This document shows positions 15,761 through 20,357 of a stretch of DNA of 20,357 bases, in pieces; position 1 is the stretch's first letter; every line of letters starts with the position of its first letter. The stretch spans positions 1 through 20,357 of the forward strand of contig SVRU01000048.1 of assembly GCA_015064665.1 (NCBI GenBank). The letters are read 5' to 3'. A model generated the notes under the pieces. The model made no database searches. It was not told where the DNA came from and saw nothing but the letters and a program-made list of their open reading frames with translations. This DNA is from Oscillospiraceae bacterium. Lineage in GTDB: Bacteria; Bacillota_A; Clostridia; Oscillospirales; CAG-272. The position numbers were made by a program, and so were the translations under genes.

Positions 15761-18334
15761 CTAATTTTGCTCTAACCAATTCTTGCCTGATGTTACGTCA
15801 ACCGTTAGAGGAACGTTAAGCGAAGCTACGCTTTCCATCTCTTCTTTAAGAATCTTTTTAACGTTTTCTACGCTTTCGTCGGGAGCCTCAACTATAAGCT
15901 CGTCGTGCACCTGCATAACTATTTTTGCAGCGGGCTCTTCCTTTGAAAGACGGTTGTAAACCTTGATCATCGCAAGCTTCATAATATCGGCGGCAGTACC
16001 TTGTATGGGAGCGTTCATAGCCACACGCTTTCCAAACGCTCTTTGCATACCGTTCGCCGCGTTCAGCTCGGGTATGTAGCGGCGTCTGCCCATAAGAGTT
16101 TCGGTGTAGCCGTTTGCCTTTGCCTCTTCAACCACATGCTCGAGATAGGAGTCTATGAAGGGGTAGTTCAAAAGATAGCTCTTGATATATTTTGAAGCCT
16201 CAGCCGTCGTGATACCTATGTCCTTCGCAAGAGAGAATCCGCTGATGCCGTACACTATGCCGAAATTGACCGCCTTGGCGCGCTTTCTCATTTCTTCGTT
16301 GACCGATTCCTCGGGAACGCCAAATACGGCGGATGCGGTTTTTCTGTGTATGTCCGCGCCGCTTCTGAACGCCTCGGACATATTGTAATCATCTGAAATG
16401 TGCGCGAGCAAACGAAGCTCGATTTGGGAGTAGTCGGCATCGACGAGCGAATATCCTTCCTTCGAAATGAAATATCTTCTCATCTCGCGTCCCATTTTTG
16501 TGCGGATAGGAATGTTCTGGAGGTTGGGATCGGCGCTCGAAAGTCTGCCGGTTGCGGTGAGTGCTTGCTTAAAATCGGTGTGTATGCGTTGATTTTCGTC
16601 GGCTACCTTTGGCAGCTGAGCCGCATACGTTCCGCGGAGCTTTGTGACCTGTCTGTATTCGAGTATATCGTCAATTATCGGCGAATAAGGGCGAAGCTCC
16701 TCGAGTGTTTCCGCATCCGTAGAAAAGCCGTTCTTGTTTTTCTTTGATTTGCAGGGGAGTCCAAGCTTAACGTAAAGAACCTCGCCGAGCTGCTTTGGTG
16801 AATTAATGTTGAATTCACCGAGAGCCTGCATATAGATGCGTTCCTGAAGCTCGTGAGCCAGACCGTCAAGCGCCTCGGAAAATTCAAGCATACCCTCGCT
16901 ATTTATCTTGAAGCCGGTTTCTTCAATATCGGCAAGAATGTTGATGAGGGGGATCTCAAGCTCGAAAAGAATTTTTTCTCCGCCTGCCTCGCGTATCTTA
17001 CTAAGCATTATTTCTTCGAGCTTTGGCAAAAGCTCAGCTACAGGTGAGTTTTCCTCGGGAGCTTCGCCAAGAAACATTGAAAGCAGTGAAACAAGCTTAG
17101 GCTCGCCGCTGCCGGGATTTAAGACGTACGCATACAGCATTAAGTCGAGAAGTCTGATACCGTGTGAAGTTTTAATGCCTAAAGAACGCAATTTATGGAG
17201 CAATGCTTTTCCGTCGTAGCATATTATTTCGCATTCATTATCAAATAAGCATTGCAACCCGCCATCCGTGTAAGAAATAACGTATGATTTTTCACCGTTG
17301 AACACGTTTATTCCTTCTTCGAGAAGTAAGACGGAAATTCTTTTGCCTTTTGCTAAAACTACGTCGGAAGCTTTGAAAATGCATTTGTCATTTTCTTTGC
17401 TCGAATCAACTTCTTTTGAGAGACAAACATCGGTATTTGACAACCTTTGTTTACTTTCATCGTCGTTTTTAAGTAATTTGAACTTCGAAATGAAAGAATT
17501 CAATTCGAGTTCGGTAAACTTTTTGTAGAGTCCTGATTTGTCAAAACCTTCGTATTTTAAATCGTCGAGAGTCTTCCCGATCGGTGCATTCGTTTCTATC
17601 CTCGCGAGCTTTCTTGAAAGGAATGCGTTTTCCTTGCCGTCAATAAGCTTCGTTCTTACGCTTTTTGTTATTGAAGCATCGTCGATGTTCTCGTATATAC
17701 CCTCGAGCGTGCTGAATTTCTGAATGAGTGACGCTGCTGTTTTTTCGCCTATTCCCTTAACGCCGGGGATATTATCCGAGGAGTCTCCCATAAGAGCTTT
17801 CATATCCACAAATTCGGTGGGAAGTATGCCGTACTTTTCCTTGAACTCTTCTGTTTTCATAGCCTTTGTTTCGCTGTTTCCGACAAGAAGAACGGTGATT
17901 TTACCGTCTATAAGCTGCAGAAGATCACGGTCTCCCGAAAGCACGTAGCTTTCGGTTTCCTCATCGCAGCCGTGAGCCATTTTTGCCACAGTGCCTTGAA
18001 TGTCGTCGGCTTCGTAGCCGGGAAGCTCCATGACGTGAATTCCCATAAGCTCCATACATTCCTTCGCGTCGGAAAATTGCTCTAAAAGCTCGGGCGGCGT
18101 AGGGTTTCTTCCCGCCTTGTATTCGGTGAACATCTCGTGTCTGAACGTTGGGTGCTTGAGGTCAAATGCTATGGCACAATAATCGGGCTTGATCGCGTCA
18201 AGCTGGCGTGAAATTATATTTATCATTCCAAATATAGCGTTAGTGTGCTTTCCGCTCTTTGTGGTGAGAGGACGAACACCGAAAAATGCTCTGTTGATAA
18301 TACTGTTTCCGTCAATGACGAGAATTTTTTTCAT
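15761..18334 (-). CDS. polA: DNA polymerase I
   Basis: 857 residues from the ATG at 18334; an upstream extension to 18493 overlaps the neighbouring gene in another frame and is unlike PolA. The 5'-nuclease domain (1-290) has DGNSIINRAFF, the acidic YEADD (107-111), LSGDRDLLQL and GDSSDNIPGVKGIGEKTA. Residues about 318-425 keep the 3'-exonuclease fold, but the D-x-E of motif I is missing (VLLLEEG there), so proofreading is probably lost, as in many Gram-positive PolA proteins. The polymerase domain carries motif A DADYSQIELRL (632-642), the O helix RAKAVNFGIVYG (685-696) and motif C QVHDELIVE (808-816). It fills gaps in repair and replaces Okazaki primers. It begins 19 bp after the stop of an upstream membrane-protein gene, with GAGAGGA as ribosome site at a rather long spacing, so the two are likely co-transcribed. 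Confidence 0.97.
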   Translation of the reverse strand: MKKILVIDGNSIINRAFFGVRPLTTKSGKHTNAIFGMINIISRQLDAIKPDYCAIAFDLKHPTFRHEMFTEYKAGRNPTPPELLEQFSDAKECMELMGIHVMELPGYEADDIQGTVAKMAHGCDEETESYVLSGDRDLLQLIDGKITVLLVGNSETKAMKTEEFKEKYGILPTEFVDMKALMGDSSDNIPGVKGIGEKTAASLIQKFSTLEGIYENIDDASITKSVRTKLIDGKENAFLSRKLARIETNAPIGKTLDDLKYEGFDKSGLYKKFTELELNSFISKFKLLKNDDESKQRLSNTDVCLSKEVDSSKENDKCIFKASDVVLAKGKRISVLLLEEGINVFNGEKSYVISYTDGGLQCLFDNECEIICYDGKALLHKLRSLGIKTSHGIRLLDLMLYAYVLNPGSGEPKLVSLLSMFLGEAPEENSPVAELLPKLEEIMLSKIREAGGEKILFELEIPLINILADIEETGFKINSEGMLEFSEALDGLAHELQERIYMQALGEFNINSPKQLGEVLYVKLGLPCKSKKNKNGFSTDAETLEELRPYSPIIDDILEYRQVTKLRGTYAAQLPKVADENQRIHTDFKQALTATGRLSSADPNLQNIPIRTKMGREMRRYFISKEGYSLVDADYSQIELRLLAHISDDYNMSEAFRSGADIHRKTASAVFGVPEESVNEEMRKRAKAVNFGIVYGISGFSLAKDIGITTAEASKYIKSYLLNYPFIDSYLEHVVEEAKANGYTETLMGRRRYIPELNAANGMQRAFGKRVAMNAPIQGTAADIMKLAMIKVYNRLSKEEPAAKIVMQVHDELIVEAPDESVENVKKILKEEMESVASLNVPLTVDVTSGKNWLEQN

Positions 18335-18353
18335 TTTATTATATATTCCTCTC

Positions 18354-19637
18354 TTAAGCGTTATCGCTTGCTTCGTCTTTTGAATCGGATGCTTCTTCCG
18401 TACTGTCTTCTGCAAGACTGTTTTCTTCGTTATCCGCAAATGCTTCGGTTTCTTCGGGGAAGAGAATCGTCTCCTGAATAAATTCGGGCGCACTCTCGGC
18501 GTTTTGCACAGGCTCTATTTCAAGAGCGACTTCGTCCGAGACGAATAATGCTGTTTCGGCAAACTCGCCGTTCAGACTTTCGTTTGTATCTATGGTTTCG
18601 TTGAGTGAGAGCTGAACCGCATTGATATCTTCATCCACGAAGGCTTCAAAATCGTCTCTGATGTCTTGATAAAGCTCCATATACGCTTTTCTTGCCAGCT
18701 CTTCCTTTTCTTTGATATATTCCTTGCGCTCTCTTGAATATTCTCTGATAGCGGAAATACTTTCGCTTTCCTTATCCTCCTTCAAAAAGGCGGCGAGTAA
18801 TATTCTCGAAAGTATGAAAACAAACAATGCGAATGAAAGAACGTTTTCCTGTATATTATTCGAGATAACGTGTCCGTCTACAAAATAAACCACAAGCGAG
18901 GGGATAGATGAGTAAGCTGTAAGTATTGCCGCAATAAATCCAAATGCTAAATATAAGTTCCATTTTTCTCTGCCGAGAGATATTCTTATTTCATAGAGGA
19001 AGAATAACGCGGCGAAGAGAAACGCCATTTGATCAACTATCTTGTTGGGAGCGTTTCTTGCGAGGGTTGCGGTGTCGAAATAAAGGAAGCTTGTGTAAAA
19101 CGCGAGGAAAAGAACGTTAGCGGTACCGAAAAATGCTCTTAACGATGATCCTCTTTTCAGTACGCAAGCGTTGAGTATGAAGTAGCCTACCGAAAGAATA
19201 GCCATCGGTCCCATAAGCTTAAGAACAAATGCTGACATGTTATTTGCGATGTATTTGAACAACAGAGTGTAGGTTGCTCCGGGGAGCGCCATAAACTCTC
19301 TGATAGAAAAGCCGGTTTTACTGCTCTGTATAAACGTGAGAGCTGCGAAGAATATCATCGCAACGGACAGGGCGCCCGTCGGAACATACGTTGCGGGGGT
19401 TGAAAAATCTGCTATGAGCTTGTTTTTCTTGCTGCCGGTAAAGACGTACGTAAACGTAAAAACGGCGCCTGCGATTACGATTACCGAGGCGATATTTATC
19501 AGAATTTTATTTTCAAAAAATCCTGTTTTAAAGTTATAATTCGCAAAAATGGCAGCAATTCTGAACGTTAAAGAGAGCAGAATCGTGGCCAAGAGAACGG
19601 GAAAATACACGCGTTTCAGGGTGGTTCTAAGCTTCAT
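18354..19637 (-). CDS. multi-pass membrane protein with an acidic cytoplasmic tail
   Basis: 427 residues. The ATG at 19637 has AAGGA upstream at a long spacing of about 13 nt. The first 285 residues contain about eight hydrophobic segments (for example 12-32, 46-68, 86-105, 140-158, 170-186, 205-220, 230-250, 265-285). Residues about 290-335 are a charged helix rich in Glu, Lys and Arg, probably a coiled coil. The rest, to 427, is strongly acidic and low in complexity, ending with many Glu, Asp, Ser and Ala. I do not recognise a named family and see no catalytic motif. It lies directly upstream of polA and is probably in the same transcript. A TATAAT is seen just upstream at about 19660 on the minus strand, without a good -35. 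The gene is surely coding; its function is unknown. Confidence 0.85.
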   Translation of the reverse strand: MKLRTTLKRVYFPVLLATILLSLTFRIAAIFANYNFKTGFFENKILINIASVIVIAGAVFTFTYVFTGSKKNKLIADFSTPATYVPTGALSVAMIFFAALTFIQSSKTGFSIREFMALPGATYTLLFKYIANNMSAFVLKLMGPMAILSVGYFILNACVLKRGSSLRAFFGTANVLFLAFYTSFLYFDTATLARNAPNKIVDQMAFLFAALFFLYEIRISLGREKWNLYLAFGFIAAILTAYSSIPSLVVYFVDGHVISNNIQENVLSFALFVFILSRILLAAFLKEDKESESISAIREYSRERKEYIKEKEELARKAYMELYQDIRDDFEAFVDEDINAVQLSLNETIDTNESLNGEFAETALFVSDEVALEIEPVQNAESAPEFIQETILFPEETEAFADNEENSLAEDSTEEASDSKDEASDNA

Positions 19638-19927
19638 TTTTCACAAAAATCCTTCATTTATATTATATATGGCGGTAAAAAAAGTTGCGTTTACGGTTTT
19701 TCAGAAATACTTCAGAGGCGCAAAAAGCTTCGCCGTATAAATAATTTTGTATTTATTTTACAACATAAATGTTAATAAATTGTAAATAAAAGCAATAAAG
19801 CTGAAAAAAACATATAAAAAAGCTCAAAACTATTTCAAAAATACCAAATTTGTTAATATTGCACAAAAATTAAACTTGAAATTTTATCATTTTCTACTGA
19901 AAATAAAAGTGTTTTTTTGAAATTCAC

Positions 19928-19956
19928 TTGACATTTATATATAAATAGTGTATAAT
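19928..19956 (+). promoter_or_regulatory. sigma-A promoter of the S10 ribosomal-protein operon
   Basis: Perfect TTGACA (19928-19933), a 17-bp spacer and perfect TATAAT (19951-19956), preceded by AT-rich DNA that could act as an UP element. This is the strongest promoter in the window, as suits a ribosomal-protein operon. The start is expected near 19963. Confidence 0.92.
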
Positions 19957-19962
19957 TTAAAG

Positions 19963-20190
19963 GCTTGATATGCGATGACGCGGGAGGTGGCTGCTCTTTG
20001 AAGCAGGGAATTTCCGCTGAGTATGTCTGGTTACTAACCGGGCGGAGCAAGGATACTTGCGCCAAGCGTTTCGGTTCGCATTCTCTCTGCGGTAAGGGTA
20101 CGCGAATCGTTTTCTAAGGGGTGTGAAAGAACCACCCGGCGCAGTGTGAAACCTATCGCCCTTCTTTACGCACAAAAATATGAAGGAGGA
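19963..20190 (+). ncRNA. structured 5' leader RNA of the S10 operon
   Basis: A GC-rich, roughly 235-nt leader in contrast with the AT-rich DNA before it. Visible helices include CTGCT/AGCAG (19991-19995, 20002-20006), TCCGC/GCGGA (20013-20017, 20042-20046) enclosing GGTT/AACC (20029-20039), GCAAG/CTTGC (20047-20051, 20056-20060), GGGTG/CACCC (20119-20123, 20133-20137) and GGCG/CGCC (20138-20141, 20157-20160). Long leaders before rpsJ often mediate feedback by a ribosomal protein such as L4; which protein binds here is unknown. I see no clear intrinsic terminator inside it, so control of translation or a factor-dependent mechanism is possible. Boundaries are approximate. Confidence 0.7.
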
Positions 20191-20198
20191 CAGAAAAA

Positions 20199-20357
20199 AT
20201 GGCACAGGGAAAAATCAGAGTCAGACTTAAGAGCTATGACTCCGCAATCATTGACGCCGCAGCAGCAAAGGTTGTAGACGTAGCCAAGAGAAACGGAAGC
20301 AAGGTCAGCGGTCCTATTCCGCTTCCTACCGACAAAGAGATCGTAACGATACTCAGA
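20199..20357 (+). CDS. rpsJ: 30S ribosomal protein S10, 3' truncated by the window edge
   Basis: The first 53 codons of an approximately 100-residue protein are visible. The ATG has a strong AAGGAGG (20183-20189) ribosome site 9 nt upstream. The sequence [20 protein letters not shown] is the conserved S10 N-terminus, and [10 protein letters not shown] is the family's conserved loop. S10 is a 30S head protein and, as NusE, part of antitermination complexes. It is normally the first gene of the S10-spc ribosomal-protein cluster, so rplC, rplD and others are expected beyond the window. The gene is divergent from the membrane protein-polA unit. Confidence 0.98.
   Translation, partial: MAQGKIRVRLKSYDSAIIDAAAAKVVDVAKRNGSKVSGPIPLPTDKEIVTILR

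Larger units (their letters stand above)
19638..20198. other. 561-bp gene-free region holding the S10 operon promoter and leader
   Basis: Its left part (19638-19927) is very AT-rich, with no gene seen; it should hold the promoter of the membrane protein-polA unit on the minus strand and perhaps an UP element for the plus-strand promoter. Its right part contains the S10 promoter (19928-19956) and a structured leader up to the rpsJ start. ORFs here are short and lack family features. Confidence 0.75.

Noticed and set aside
18335..18493. 53-residue basic extension of PolA
   Set aside because: It overlaps the acidic tail of the upstream gene in another frame, and PolA homologues begin at the MKKILVIDGN-type start.
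19957..20205. 82-residue minus-strand ORF across the S10 leader
   Set aside because: It overlaps the structured leader and the rpsJ start, and has no ribosome site or family likeness.

Overview
The window looks like chromosomal DNA of an anaerobic, endospore-forming Firmicute, most likely a gut Clostridia member. The evidence is a SpoIVB protease, a SipL-like SPOCS/LysM spore-coat protein, HPr kinase, a DNA polymerase I whose proofreading motif appears lost, a glycyl radical enzyme that requires anaerobiosis, and Gram-positive-type promoters and Shine-Dalgarno sites. I cannot name the species from sequence alone. No tRNA, rRNA, CRISPR array or intact insertion sequence was seen.

Positions 1-6520 are accessory in character. 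They hold the C-terminal part of an AAA/DUF4143 ATPase, an unrecognised protein with a tight cysteine cluster, a small XRE-type repressor, and divergently from it a 1233-residue lipoprotein. That lipoprotein joins collagen-like Gly-X-Y tracts, about ten repeat modules, Cys-rich repeats and BspA-type leucine-rich repeats. A long nested palindrome follows.

Positions 6565-12141 are mainly housekeeping and sporulation genes. On the minus strand are spoIVB and a two-gene unit: a PrsA-like lipoprotein with a 4-bp stop/start overlap into a small unknown protein. On the plus strand are hprK and a sipL-like gene. The sipL Shine-Dalgarno is buried in the 3' arm of the hprK terminator hairpin, with a candidate sigma-E promoter placed so that its transcript would lose the 5' arm.

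Positions 12142-15750 form a two-gene island between core genes: a glycyl radical enzyme (minus strand) and a divergent AraC-family regulator (plus strand). Two copies of a 13-bp palindromic site lie between them. The radical SAM activase that normally accompanies such enzymes is not in the window.

Positions 15761-20357 hold polA and an upstream multi-pass membrane protein (both minus strand). Divergent to these is the start of the S10 ribosomal-protein operon: a textbook promoter, a structured leader of about 235 nt and the first 53 codons of rpsJ. Strong intrinsic terminators separate the convergent units.
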